Of a stretch of DNA of 64,000 nucleotides, positions 24,756 through 32,683 are shown piece after piece (position 1 is the stretch's first letter; the number at the start of each line of letters is the position of its first letter). Origin of the DNA: Rhodovulum sp. (GTDB lineage Bacteria > Pseudomonadota > Alphaproteobacteria > Rhodobacterales > Rhodobacteraceae). A model generated the notes under the pieces. It was given only the letters and a program-made list of their open reading frames with translations, made no database searches and had not been told where the DNA came from. A program made the position numbers and the translations under genes. The DNA lies in assembly GCA_020637615.1 (NCBI GenBank), contig JACKKC010000004.1:62001-126000 (forward strand), in the 5' to 3' direction.

Positions 24756-25780
24756 GGCGCGGTGGCCTCCTCGCCTGCGGGCTCGACGGCGCGCGCGGCG
24801 AGAACCGCCCTGCGCAGCGCGCGCAGCACCGGCGCGACCCCGGCGCCGGTCGCCCCGGAGACGCGCCAGACCGGGCCGCCGGCGGCGGCGGCGAGCGCGG
24901 CCGCGGCCTCCTCGGCTGCCGCCTCGGTCAGCGCGTCGATCTTGTTCAGGGCGACGATGCGCGGCTTCGCCGCGAGGCCGGCGCCATAGGCCTCCAGCTC
25001 GTGCAGCACCACGCGGTAGTCTCCGGCCACGTCCTCCGAGGTCGCATCGACCAGATGCAGGAGCACCGCGCAGCGCTCCACATGGCCGAGGAAGGCGTCC
25101 CCGAGCCCCCTGCCCTCGTGGGCGCCCTCGATCAGGCCGGGAATATCGGCCAGCACGAATTCGGCCTCGTCGATCCCCACCACCCCGAGATTCGGGTGCA
25201 GGGTGGTGAAGGGATAATCCGCCACCTTGGGCCGCGCGTTCGAGCAGGCGGCGAGGAACGTCGACTTGCCCGCATTGGGCAGGCCGACCAAGCCCGCGTC
25301 GGCGATCAGCTTCAGCCGCAGCCAGAGGGTGCGCTCGACCCCTTCCTGCCCGGGATTGGCGTTGCGCGGCGCCTGGTTGGTGGAGGATTTGAAGCGCAGG
25401 TTGCCCCAGCCGCCGTTGCCGCCGCGGGCGAGGAGCACCCGCTGGCCGGGAAGCGTCAGGTCGGCGATCACCGTCTCCTGGTCCTCTTCGAGGATCTCGG
25501 TACCCACCGGCACCCGCAGCACCACGTCCTCCGCGCTCTTGCCGGTGCGCTGGCGCCCGGAGCCGCCCTGGCCGTTCTTCGCGAAGAAATGCTGCTGGTA
25601 GCGGTAGTCGATCAGGGTGTTCAGCCCCTCGACCGCCTCGGCCCAGACATCCCCGCCCTTGCCGCCGTCGCCGCCGTCCGGCCCGCCGAATTCGATGAAT
25701 TTCTCCCGCCGGAAGCTGATGCAGCCGTTGCCGCCGGCGCCGGAGCGGATCTGGATTCGTGCGAGATCGAGGAACTTCAT
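24743..25780 (-). CDS. obgE: GTPase ObgE/CgtA
   Basis: A 345-residue essential GTPase that binds the 50S ribosomal subunit. The glycine-rich Obg fold (about 1-158) begins MKFLDLARIQIRSGAGGNG with FGGPDGGDGGKGGDV. The G domain has P-loop GLPNAGKSTF, switch II ADIPGLIEGAHEG and NKID at G4. The C-terminal tail is short. It follows rplU, rpmA and a GNAT gene, the standard alphaproteobacterial order, but here a 343-base spacer with two large inverted repeats separates it from the GNAT gene. Confidence 0.97.
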   Translation of the reverse strand: MKFLDLARIQIRSGAGGNGCISFRREKFIEFGGPDGGDGGKGGDVWAEAVEGLNTLIDYRYQQHFFAKNGQGGSGRQRTGKSAEDVVLRVPVGTEILEEDQETVIADLTLPGQRVLLARGGNGGWGNLRFKSSTNQAPRNANPGQEGVERTLWLRLKLIADAGLVGLPNAGKSTFLAACSNARPKVADYPFTTLHPNLGVVGIDEAEFVLADIPGLIEGAHEGRGLGDAFLGHVERCAVLLHLVDATSEDVAGDYRVVLHELEAYGAGLAAKPRIVALNKIDALTEAAAEEAAAALAAAAGGPVWRVSGATGAGVAPVLRALRRAVLAARAVEPAGEEATAPWRP

Positions 25781-25846
25781 CGGATTTGCTTTGTTTTGCG
25801 GGAACTTGCGCGATCTCTGGGTGTATCGACCAGAGCAGAGGCGACC

Positions 25847-25885
25847 CGAACCGGCGACAGCGAGGCACTGCCTCGCGCCGGTTCG
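25847..25885. repeat. Nested inverted repeat upstream of obgE
   Basis: Perfect 10-bp arms CGAACCGGCG (25847-25856) and CGCCGGTTCG (25876-25885) enclose a second stem GCGAGGCA/TGCCTCGC. It lies about 65 bases upstream of the obgE ATG and would form a strong hairpin in the minus-strand operon transcript. No T tract follows. Confidence 0.55.
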
Positions 25886-25943
25886 TCGGCCGTAGCGCGC
25901 GAGCGCGGAGGCCGAGTGGGGTCGGGTTCCACCAGCGGTGGGT

Positions 25944-26040
25944 AATCCGTGCGCGCGTGCCTGGCGGGCGCGCTTGTCGCGCCTGCCGTCGTGCCGGAGG
26001 CACGCCTTCGGCGCGACGGCAGGCAGGCGCGCACGGATTT
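25944..26040. repeat. Large inverted repeat, relative of the dispersed palindrome family (copy E)
   Basis: Outer arms AATCCGTGCGCGCGTGCCTG (25944-25963) and its near-perfect inverse at 26021-26040 enclose inner arms CCTGCCGTCG and CGACGGCAGG and a core TCGTGCC-GGCACG. The core GTCGTGCCGGAGGCACGCC with TTCGGCG also occurs, with one change, inside the repeat at 31295-31320. The whole spacer 25781-26123 holds no gene. Confidence 0.6.
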
Positions 26041-26123
26041 GTCACCCGCCAAATCCGCGAAGAGAACGCGGCGCCATCGGACGATTTCGGGCACCGTCCC
26101 GAAGCGATCACCCCGATGTCGCG

Positions 26124-26666
26124 TCATCCGGCCAGCATCCTGCGGTAGCGAAAGGTCGGCACCATCGCGGCGCGGGCGACGGAATGCTTCTCGCCGTCGC
26201 CGAGATAGGTGAAGCCCGCGCGCAGGAGCACCTTCACCGAGGCGGCGTTCTCCTGGAAGACCGATGCGGTCAGTTCCTGCAGCCCGGCGTCCTGGGCGTG
26301 CCGCACGACCGCCTCGACAGCCTCGCTGGCATAGCCGGTGTTCCAGAAGGCCGGCGCCACCCAATAGCCGAGATCGGCGCGGCCGGGACCGGTCGCCTCG
26401 AGCTCGATCAGCCCGATCAGCCCGTTCTCGGCATCCTCGCCGGCATCGAGCGCCCAGATCGTTCCCGGGCCGCTCCGGGCGATCGCGCGCTCCACCACGG
26501 TCTCCGCGGTTCCGGGCGGATAGGGATGCGGGATGCGCGCGGTCATGCGCGCCACCTTGGCGTCGCTGGCATAGAGCTCGATCAGGCCGGCATCGGCCCG
26601 GCGCAGGGGGCGCAGCCGCAGGCGCGGCGTGCGCAGTTCGGGCTGAGGCTGAACGGCTCCGGACAT
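26124..26666 (-). CDS. GNAT family N-acetyltransferase (RimJ/RimL type)
   Basis: A 180-residue acetyltransferase. It begins with LRTPRLRLRPLRRADAGLIELYASD, the usual RimJ/RimL-like N-terminus, and continues with LGYWVAPAFWNTGYASEAVEAVVRHA (acetyl-CoA loop region) and SVFQENAASVKVLLRAGFTYLG (last strand-helix). It sits between rpmA and obgE, where many alphaproteobacteria carry such a gene; its substrate is unknown, although a ribosomal or translation-factor target is a reasonable guess from context. Confidence 0.88.
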   Translation of the reverse strand: MSGAVQPQPELRTPRLRLRPLRRADAGLIELYASDAKVARMTARIPHPYPPGTAETVVERAIARSGPGTIWALDAGEDAENGLIGLIELEATGPGRADLGYWVAPAFWNTGYASEAVEAVVRHAQDAGLQELTASVFQENAASVKVLLRAGFTYLGDGEKHSVARAAMVPTFRYRRMLAG

Positions 26667-26685
26667 GGCCGAAACTCCCGCTGAG

Positions 26686-26716
26686 AAAAGCCGAAAGGCC
26701 GGCGTCGCCGCCGGCC
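26686..26716 (-). terminator. Rho-independent terminator-like hairpin after rpmA
   Basis: On the minus strand an 8-bp stem GGCCGGCG / CGCCGGCC (26716-26697, 4-base loop) is followed by TTTCGGCTTTT. It lies 28 bases after the rpmA stop and before the GNAT gene, so it would reduce read-through from the abundant ribosomal mRNA into the GNAT-obgE-proBA genes. Confidence 0.6.
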
Positions 26717-26743
26717 TCCCGCAAAGATCCTTGGGAGAAGCGG

Positions 26744-27013
26744 CTATTCCGCGGCTTCGACCGGAGGCAGGACCGAGACGAAGGTCCGGCCCTTGAAGCC
26801 CTTGCGGAAGCTCACCTGGCCGGTGGCGGTCGCGAAGATCGTGTGGTCACGGCCGAGGCCGACGCCGGTGCCCGGCCACCATTTGGTGCCGCGCTGGCGG
26901 ATCAGGATATTGCCCGGGATCACGGATTCGCCGCCGAACTTCTTCACGCCGAGCCGCCGCCCGGCGGTATCGCGACCGTTGCGGGACGAGCCGCCTGCTT
27001 TCTTATGTGCCAT
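26744..27013 (-). CDS. rpmA: 50S ribosomal protein L27
   Basis: An 89-residue L27 that reaches the peptidyl transferase centre with its N-terminal tail. The sequence MAHKKAGGSSRNGRDTAGRR and then GNILIRQRGTKWWPGTGVGLGRDHT is highly characteristic. It lies 13 bases after rplU in the same operon. Confidence 0.98.
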   Translation of the reverse strand: MAHKKAGGSSRNGRDTAGRRLGVKKFGGESVIPGNILIRQRGTKWWPGTGVGLGRDHTIFATATGQVSFRKGFKGRTFVSVLPPVEAAE

Positions 27014-27026
27014 TGCGCTCTCTCCT

Positions 27027-27410
27027 TCAGTTCGCCGCGACGGCTTCCGCCGCGGCCGGCTCGGCCACCTCGGCCTTGGCGGCCTTCGCCTTGGGCGCGG
27101 AGGCGCTGATGTCGGTGATCCGCACCCGCGTCAGCTGCTGGCGATGCCCGCGCTTGCGCTGCGAGGAATGCTTGCGCCGGCGCTTCTTGTAGGACACGAC
27201 CTTGGGGCCGAGCATCTGCTCGAGGACCTCGGCCCTGACCGAGGCGCCCTTGACCAGGGGCGTGCCGACCGTCACCTGGTCGCCGCCCAGCATCAGGATC
27301 TCGTCGAACTGGACCGTGTCGCCGGCATCGCCCGCCAGCTTCTCCACGGTGAGCACATCATTGGCGGAAACCTTGTATTGCTTGCCGCCCGTCTTCAGAA
27401 CCGCGAACAT
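27027..27410 (-). CDS. rplU: 50S ribosomal protein L21
   Basis: A 127-residue L21 that binds 23S rRNA. MFAVLKTGGKQYKVSANDVL and the basic loop YKKRRRKHSSQRKRGHRQQ are diagnostic. The last 25 residues are an Ala/Lys/Glu-rich tail, common in alphaproteobacterial L21 and not in the E. coli protein. First gene of the rplU-rpmA-GNAT-obgE-proB-proA cluster. Confidence 0.98.
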   Translation of the reverse strand: MFAVLKTGGKQYKVSANDVLTVEKLAGDAGDTVQFDEILMLGGDQVTVGTPLVKGASVRAEVLEQMLGPKVVSYKKRRRKHSSQRKRGHRQQLTRVRITDISASAPKAKAAKAEVAEPAAAEAVAAN

Positions 27411-27554
27411 CCGCGCCTTTCCTTCTCTCTTGTTCCCCGCGTCCTGCGGCCCCGGATCAACCGGCGTTGCTGCGAGAGGTCTTCCCCCCGCGCCTGCGGA
27501 CAGCGCGCCTTGCTCAAGCGAAACGATCCCGCACCGCGGAGGGCGCGAGAGGCG

Positions 27555-27585
27555 GCTATATCGCCAGCCGTGCGGCGGAAGTCAA
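27555..27585 (-). promoter_or_regulatory. Putative promoter of the rplU operon
   Basis: Minus strand TTGACT (27585-27580) and TATAGC (27560-27555) with 19-base spacing, or GATATA with 17. The -35 overlaps the stop codon of the upstream channel gene. It leaves a leader of about 135 bases before rplU. Confidence 0.5.
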
Positions 27586-30098
27586 GCCGGCTCCTCGCCC
27601 GCGGGCCGCGGGCCGATCGACCCGACGATCCGGTCGAGGCCCTGGATGTGGACGTCGCGCTGCGGAAAGGGAATGGATATCCCGGCGGCGCGGAAACGCG
27701 CGATGATCTCGAAATTCATGTCGGAATGCACCGTCAGCATGAAGTTGACGTCGCGCAGCCGGCAGCGGATCTCGAAGTTCAGGCAATCCGCGCCGAAGCT
27801 CATGAAGATCACCGCCGGTGGCGGGTCGTCGAGCACCAGCGGATGCTCCTCGGCGATCTCCATCAGGATGCGCTCGACCTCGCGCGGATCGCTGTTGTAG
27901 CTGACCCCGACCGGCACGATCAGGCGCCCCGAGATCCCGGCATGGGTGCGGTTCAGCACGCTCCCGGCGACGAGGTCGGAATTGGGCACGATGACGCTGG
28001 CGCGGTCGAAGGTCTCGATCTCGGTCGAGCGCACGCGGATGCCGCGGACATAGCCGGAGAAGCCGCCCACCTCGATCCAGTCGCCCTCCTTGATCGGCCG
28101 CTCGATGAGCAGGATGATGCCGGAGACGAAGTTCGAGACCACGGTCTGCAGGCCGAAGCCGATGCCGACCGAGAGCGCGCCGGCGACGATCGCGAGGCTG
28201 GAGAGGTCGACGCCGGCCGCCGAGACCCCGGCGATTCCCGCGAGCGCGAAGCCGACGTAGCCGACGCCGGCATGGACTGCGTTCTTCGCGCCGGGATCGA
28301 GCCGGGTCCGCGGCAGCACCGTGCTCTTCAGCACCGATTGCAGCACCCGCGTGGCCGCGACGGCCAGCCCGAAGACCGCGACGAAGACCACCACCACCTG
28401 GAAGGAGATCGGGATGCCGCCGACCGTGACCCCGTCGCGCAGGAGCACCCAGGTGTCGCGGATGTCGGAGGGCCGCGCCCCCCAGATCAGGGCGATGAGC
28501 GGGATGCTGCCGAGGATCACCAGCGTTCCCACCAGGATCGGGATCAGGCCGCCGTCGAAATCCCCGGACGTCTCGCGGCCGCGCGTGACCAGCGAGACCA
28601 GGGTCTTGTTCAGGAGGTCGAAGACCACCAGCGCCGAGCCCGCGAGGCCCAGCGTCATCAGCATGGGAAAGACCATGAAGGCCGCCGCCGGGATATACCC
28701 CAGCGCCGCATGGATCGGCGCGAAGATCGCAAGGAGCCGCAGGATCGGCACGGTGAGCCGGACCAGCCGGACGCTGATGCCGGGGCCCGAGGTCTCGCCG
28801 CGGTCGGCGGCGGCGGCGCGCTCCATGCGATGGGCGAGCCGCCGGATCTGCCGCGCCGCCCGCCAGAGCAGCAGCGAGCCGGCGAGGATGACCGGGAACC
28901 AGAGCACCGACTGGGTCGCGGGCGAGAGCTCCCACCATGTCGCCAGCTCGACCAGAAGGAAGGCCAGCGCCAGCACCACCCCGATCCAGCCCACGAGGCG
29001 CGCCCCGGAGCGCGCCTCGGCGTCGTCGATGGGCAGGATCCGATGCGCGCCGGATCGCGGCGCGAAGAGGCTGCCGCCGAGCCAGCTCGCGCCGATCAGC
29101 ACCAGGATGTATTCGGGCAACGCGAAGAAGGACCGCGTCTCGGCGCGCCCGACCAGCCCCTGGGGCTCGAGCGCGGCGAAGAGCAGTCCCGCGCCGACCG
29201 CCGGCATCACGAGGCGGTTGATGTTCCTGAGCGCCACGATCCAGGCGACAGAGGAAAGCGTCGTCGCCTCGGCCAGCCGCCCGTCGATCCAGTCGCTGAG
29301 CCGCCAGCGCAGCGAGAAGGTGACGGCGAGGCCCGCGATCACGAGCAGGATGTTGATCGGCAGCCGGCGCACGATATTGGCGCGGTCGACGGGATCGTTG
29401 AGCACCGAGCGCACATGCGCCGCGGTCCGGGCGGCATCCGCGGCGAGCTCTTCCGCAGCGATGATCCAGGTGGCCGGGCGCAGCGGGCTCGCTCCGTGGC
29501 TCAGCAGGAGGTTCGAGAACCGCGCGCGGATAATGCGGTCGATCTCGGAGATGAGCGCGCTGGAGCGCTGGATGGCCTCCTGGACCACCAGGACCGGCGC
29601 CTGCGCCTCGGTGAGCTGCGCGTTGAGCGATTCGCGCAGGCGCGCCACCTCGGGCGCCTCCGTGGTCCCCTCCGCCGGCGGCGGGCCCAGCGCCTTGATC
29701 CGGTCCTTGAGGTCATTGACCGGCGAGGCGAGCTGGTTCTCCATCTGCTGGAGCTTGTCGCGATGGGTCACGAGTTCCGCGCGCAGGGATTCCAGCGCCG
29801 GCGTGGGAATGGTCTCGTCGCCGATGCGCTCCTCGGCGCGGTCGGCGAGCACATCCGTGCTGGAGGCGAATTTCAGCGCCTCCTGCGTCAGTTCGGTCTG
29901 CGAGGCGCTCTGCGGCGGGGCCGACGCCTCCTCGGCCTCGGGAAAGAGGACCGCGGCCTGATCGTCCTGCGCCTGAGCCTGATCCTGCGCCTGCGCCGGC
30001 AGGGCAAGCTGGGCGGCGAGCACGAGCAGGAGGCAGGCGGCGAGCCGCAAGGCGCCCGCCATCCGCGCCCCGGCGCCCGGCCTAGCCAGCGGTGACAT
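27582..30098 (-). CDS. DUF3772 and MscS-domain mechanosensitive channel
   Basis: An 838-residue inner-membrane protein. A signal peptide (ending ALPAQAQ) is followed by a periplasmic, partly coiled-coil DUF3772 region (about 45-230), about ten hydrophobic segments (about 240-600) and the MscS pore and beta domain (about 610-790: SIGFGLQTVVSNFVSGIILLIERPIKEGDWIEVGGFSGYV and VIVPNSDLVAGSVLNRTH). It would release solutes under hypo-osmotic stress. The start at 30098 overlaps cysK by 17 bases; a second ATG at 30062 directly before the signal peptide is equally possible. Third gene of the trgB-cysK unit. Confidence 0.92.
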   Translation of the reverse strand: MSPLARPGAGARMAGALRLAACLLLVLAAQLALPAQAQDQAQAQDDQAAVLFPEAEEASAPPQSASQTELTQEALKFASSTDVLADRAEERIGDETIPTPALESLRAELVTHRDKLQQMENQLASPVNDLKDRIKALGPPPAEGTTEAPEVARLRESLNAQLTEAQAPVLVVQEAIQRSSALISEIDRIIRARFSNLLLSHGASPLRPATWIIAAEELAADAARTAAHVRSVLNDPVDRANIVRRLPINILLVIAGLAVTFSLRWRLSDWIDGRLAEATTLSSVAWIVALRNINRLVMPAVGAGLLFAALEPQGLVGRAETRSFFALPEYILVLIGASWLGGSLFAPRSGAHRILPIDDAEARSGARLVGWIGVVLALAFLLVELATWWELSPATQSVLWFPVILAGSLLLWRAARQIRRLAHRMERAAAADRGETSGPGISVRLVRLTVPILRLLAIFAPIHAALGYIPAAAFMVFPMLMTLGLAGSALVVFDLLNKTLVSLVTRGRETSGDFDGGLIPILVGTLVILGSIPLIALIWGARPSDIRDTWVLLRDGVTVGGIPISFQVVVVFVAVFGLAVAATRVLQSVLKSTVLPRTRLDPGAKNAVHAGVGYVGFALAGIAGVSAAGVDLSSLAIVAGALSVGIGFGLQTVVSNFVSGIILLIERPIKEGDWIEVGGFSGYVRGIRVRSTEIETFDRASVIVPNSDLVAGSVLNRTHAGISGRLIVPVGVSYNSDPREVERILMEIAEEHPLVLDDPPPAVIFMSFGADCLNFEIRCRLRDVNFMLTVHSDMNFEIIARFRAAGISIPFPQRDVHIQGLDRIVGSIGPRPAGEEPA

Positions 30099-31119
30099 CC
30101 GGGATCCCGCCCCGTCGCGTCTCGAGCCAGTCGGGAGCCGGCAATCCCTTCGACCGGAGGAAATCCGGATCGAAGAGCTTGGACTGATAGCGGGTCCCGT
30201 AGTCGCAGAGGATGGTCACGATGACGTGGCCCGGGCCGAGGTCGCGCGCCATGCGGACCGCCCCCGCGACATTGACCCCGGTCGAGGGCCCCATGCAGAG
30301 CCCCTCGTGGCGCAGGAGGTCGAAGACCACGGGAATCGCCTCGGAATCCGGAATGTTGTAGGGCATGTCCACCGTCAGCCCCTCGAGATTGGCGGTGATC
30401 CGGCCCTGGCCGATGCCTTCGGTGATCGACGTGCCCTCGGCCTTCAGCTCCCCATGCGCGTAGTAGTTGTAGAGCGCGGCGCCGTCCGGATCCGCGAGGC
30501 CGATCCGCAGGTCGCCCTTGCGCGCACGGAGCCCCTCGGCCACGCCGGCGAGCGTTCCGCCCGAGCCGACCGCGCAGATGAAGCCGTCGATGCGCCCGCC
30601 GGTCTGCTCCCAGATCTCGGGCGCCGTGCTCTCCACATGGGCCCGGCGGTTGGCGACATTGTCGAACTGGTTCGCCCAGACCGCGCCCCCCGGCTCGCTG
30701 GCGGCCATGGCTTCGGCCAGCCGGGCGGAATACTTCACGTAATTGTTCGGATCGCGATAGGGGACCGCCGGCACCTCCACCAGTTCCGCGCCAGCGATGC
30801 GCAGCATGTCCTTCTTTTCCTGACTCTGGGTCTCGGGGATAACGATGACGGTGCGAAACCCCATCGCCGCCCCGATCAGAGCGAGACCGATCCCGGTGTT
30901 CCCGGCGGTGCCCTCGACAATGGTGCCGCCGGGCGAGAGCGTGCCGCGCGCGATGGCGTCGCGGATGATCCAGAGCGCGGCGCGGTCCTTGACCGACTGG
31001 CCGGGGTTCATGAACTCGGCCTTGCCCCAGATCTCGCAGCCCGTGCTCTCGGAGACCCGGCGCAGGCGGATCAGCGGCGTATCGCCGACGGCCTCGGGCA
31101 GGTCCCGTGCAACGCGCAT
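30082..31119 (-). CDS. cysK: Cysteine synthase A
   Basis: A 345-residue PLP enzyme (O-acetylserine sulfhydrylase) making cysteine from O-acetylserine and sulfide. The PLP lysine is in NPGQSVKDRAALWII, the substrate loop in EGTAGNTGIGLA and the phosphate-binding glycine loop in VGSGGTLAGVAEGL. The ATG at 31119 has GGGAG upstream. The C-terminal extension LCDYGTRYQSKLFDPDFLRSK is typical of the longer alphaproteobacterial form. In Rhodobacter sphaeroides the cysK next to trgAB contributes to tellurite resistance (established knowledge), matching the neighbour here. Confidence 0.94.
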   Translation of the reverse strand: MRVARDLPEAVGDTPLIRLRRVSESTGCEIWGKAEFMNPGQSVKDRAALWIIRDAIARGTLSPGGTIVEGTAGNTGIGLALIGAAMGFRTVIVIPETQSQEKKDMLRIAGAELVEVPAVPYRDPNNYVKYSARLAEAMAASEPGGAVWANQFDNVANRRAHVESTAPEIWEQTGGRIDGFICAVGSGGTLAGVAEGLRARKGDLRIGLADPDGAALYNYYAHGELKAEGTSITEGIGQGRITANLEGLTVDMPYNIPDSEAIPVVFDLLRHEGLCMGPSTGVNVAGAVRMARDLGPGHVIVTILCDYGTRYQSKLFDPDFLRSKGLPAPDWLETRRGGIPDVTAG

Positions 31120-31233
31120 GCTCGTCTCCCGCCAGTCCGCTTCCCGGACCGATGACTTAGCGGCTCGGGACCGGTGCATCAAGCATTGCCCGCCGGCGCC
31201 CGGGGCGATCGCATCCGGGGCTTGTCCTTTCAA

Positions 31234-31372
31234 GTTCGACCGTCCCGCCTCAAGACGAGGGCAGCGCCCGACCCGGCGGATGCGGAGCGCCCGCGTCGTG
31301 CCGAAGGCACGCCTTCGGCGTGGCGGGGCGGGGCGGGCGCCGCCCGTCGGTGCCCACCGGGCGGGATGGTGG
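31234..31372 (-). repeat. Dispersed palindromic intergenic repeat, copy B
   Basis: Lies in the cysK-trgB spacer (31120-31391). Read on the minus strand it has the family flanks ACCATCCCGCCCGGTGGGC at one end and GCGCTGCCCTCGTC then GGCGGGACGGTCGAA at the other. Inside is the extra hairpin TGCCTTCGGCA with the 20-base core shared with 25990-26012. It is the longest copy and shows how the family carries exchangeable inner hairpins. Confidence 0.65.
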
Positions 31373-31391
31373 CGCCGGACGCCCCCGGAGC

Positions 31392-32558
31392 TCAGGCGGA
31401 CGGGGTCACGCTGCCAGAGGCAATTCCCCTCGCCGGGCCCCATTCCGCCGCCAGCCGGTCGCGGTTGAGCGCGAGCCAGAGCAGCGAGACCAGCAGGGGC
31501 GCGTTGTTGGCCTCGCCGCTGGCCACGGCTGCGAGCGCCGCATCAAGGGGGGTGACGAAGCCGCGGATGTCCTCGTGCTCCTCGTCTAGGCCGTGAACGC
31601 CGCCCGCGGCCTCGAGATCGGCCTCCCCCACGAAGGCGGTGATGAATTCCGAGGCGACGCCGGGGGCCGGATAATAGGCCGCGATCCGCTCCAGCCGGCC
31701 CAGTTCGAGCCCGGCCTCCTCGCGGGCCTCGCGCCGCGCCGTCTCCTCCGGCAACTCCAGCCCGTCCCGCCGCCCCGCGACCGCCTCGAGGCACCAGGGA
31801 TGGCTGTCGCGCCGCGCATGCGGCCCGGCGCGGAACTGCTCGATGAGCAGGACCGCGTTGCGCCGGGGATCGAAGGGCAGGACGGTGACCGCGTCGCCGC
31901 TGGTGAAGACCGCCCGCCCGACCGGCTCCGACATCGACCCGTCGAAGCGGCGGTGGCGGAGCAGATGCTCCTCGATGCCGAAGAATTCCGCGTATGGATA
32001 GCGCAGCGCCACCTGCGCCACGTCGCCGCGCGCAAACCCCTGCCGGAGCGCCACGGCGCCGGGCTCCAGGCGGCCCGCCGTCCTCGCCGCCGCCCGCATG
32101 GCGATGGCTGGCAGCAGATGGGGCATCGCTGCGGCGTCGCGGTGCCCGAACTGGCCGAGAACCTCCGCCAAGGCCTCCGCGAGGGCCATGTCGAGCGCCG
32201 GCGACCAGCTCGATGCCGACCAAACCGCCTCCGGCGCCTCCGCGGCCTCCGCGACATGGACCTCGACGCGCCGGGTCTCGCCGTCCAGGCGGACCGGGAA
32301 CTCCCCTGCCCGCCCGCCCATCGCCGAAAGGCAGAACCGCAGTCGCGCGGCGGCCTCCCCCTCGGCCGCGACCAGCCGCCCGTGGATCCGCGAGCCGGGC
32401 GCGGGCAGCGGGACCAGGCGCAGGCCGTCGGGGTCGACATGCAGGCGGTGACCGTCGAGGACCGCGATGACGGCCGAAACCTGCGGCTCCCCGGCCCCGA
32501 TCATGGCCGCCAGGGCCCCGGCGCTCCCCAGCGGGCCGGGCAGGAAGATCTCGGTCAT
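31392..32558 (-). CDS. trgB: TrgB-like NUDIX hydrolase with N-terminal AIG2/GGCT-like region
   Basis: A 388-residue protein. The C-terminal half (about 195-350) is an ADP-sugar pyrophosphatase-type NUDIX domain with the Nudix box GRRDGLELPEETARREAREEAGLELG and the preceding FDPRRNAVLLIEQFRAGPHAR. The N-terminal part (1-85) resembles a gamma-glutamylcyclotransferase/AIG2 fold (VLDGHRLHVDPDGLRLVPLP, GSRIHGRLV). This architecture and the downstream cysK match the R. sphaeroides trgB locus involved in tellurite resistance. No trgA is present upstream. The ATG at 32558 has GGGAG at a good distance. Confidence 0.8.
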   Translation of the reverse strand: MTEIFLPGPLGSAGALAAMIGAGEPQVSAVIAVLDGHRLHVDPDGLRLVPLPAPGSRIHGRLVAAEGEAAARLRFCLSAMGGRAGEFPVRLDGETRRVEVHVAEAAEAPEAVWSASSWSPALDMALAEALAEVLGQFGHRDAAAMPHLLPAIAMRAAARTAGRLEPGAVALRQGFARGDVAQVALRYPYAEFFGIEEHLLRHRRFDGSMSEPVGRAVFTSGDAVTVLPFDPRRNAVLLIEQFRAGPHARRDSHPWCLEAVAGRRDGLELPEETARREAREEAGLELGRLERIAAYYPAPGVASEFITAFVGEADLEAAGGVHGLDEEHEDIRGFVTPLDAALAAVASGEANNAPLLVSLLWLALNRDRLAAEWGPARGIASGSVTPSA

Positions 32559-32625
32559 GGCATTCTCCCTGCGGCCACAGTCGCGGCATCCCGTGCATCG
32601 CCGGCGCACCCGGACAGTTGACAAG

Positions 32626-32654
32626 TGATCCAGTTGCACGATTTCCCCGTATCA
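32626..32654 (+). promoter_or_regulatory. RpoE (sigma-E)-type ECF promoter
   Basis: TGATCC at 32626-32631, exactly 18 bases, then TATCA at 32650-32654. The R. sphaeroides RpoE consensus is TGATCC-N18-TAAGA (established knowledge), so the -35 and spacer match perfectly and the -10 differs at two bases. Transcription would begin near 32661, 23 bases before the GTG start of the ChrR-like gene. Confidence 0.6.
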
Positions 32655-32683
32655 GGGCAAAGCAATTCGAACGCAGGGCATCC

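Noticed and set aside
26793..30095. Plus-strand open frame of 1100 codons
   Set aside because: Antisense to rpmA, rplU and the mechanosensitive channel gene, with His/Arg/Asp-rich low-complexity translation and no domain.
32618..32683. TTG as start of the ChrR-like protein
   Set aside because: It lies upstream of and inside the TGATCC-N18-TATCA promoter, and only the GTG at 32684 places the zinc ligands at the ChrR positions.
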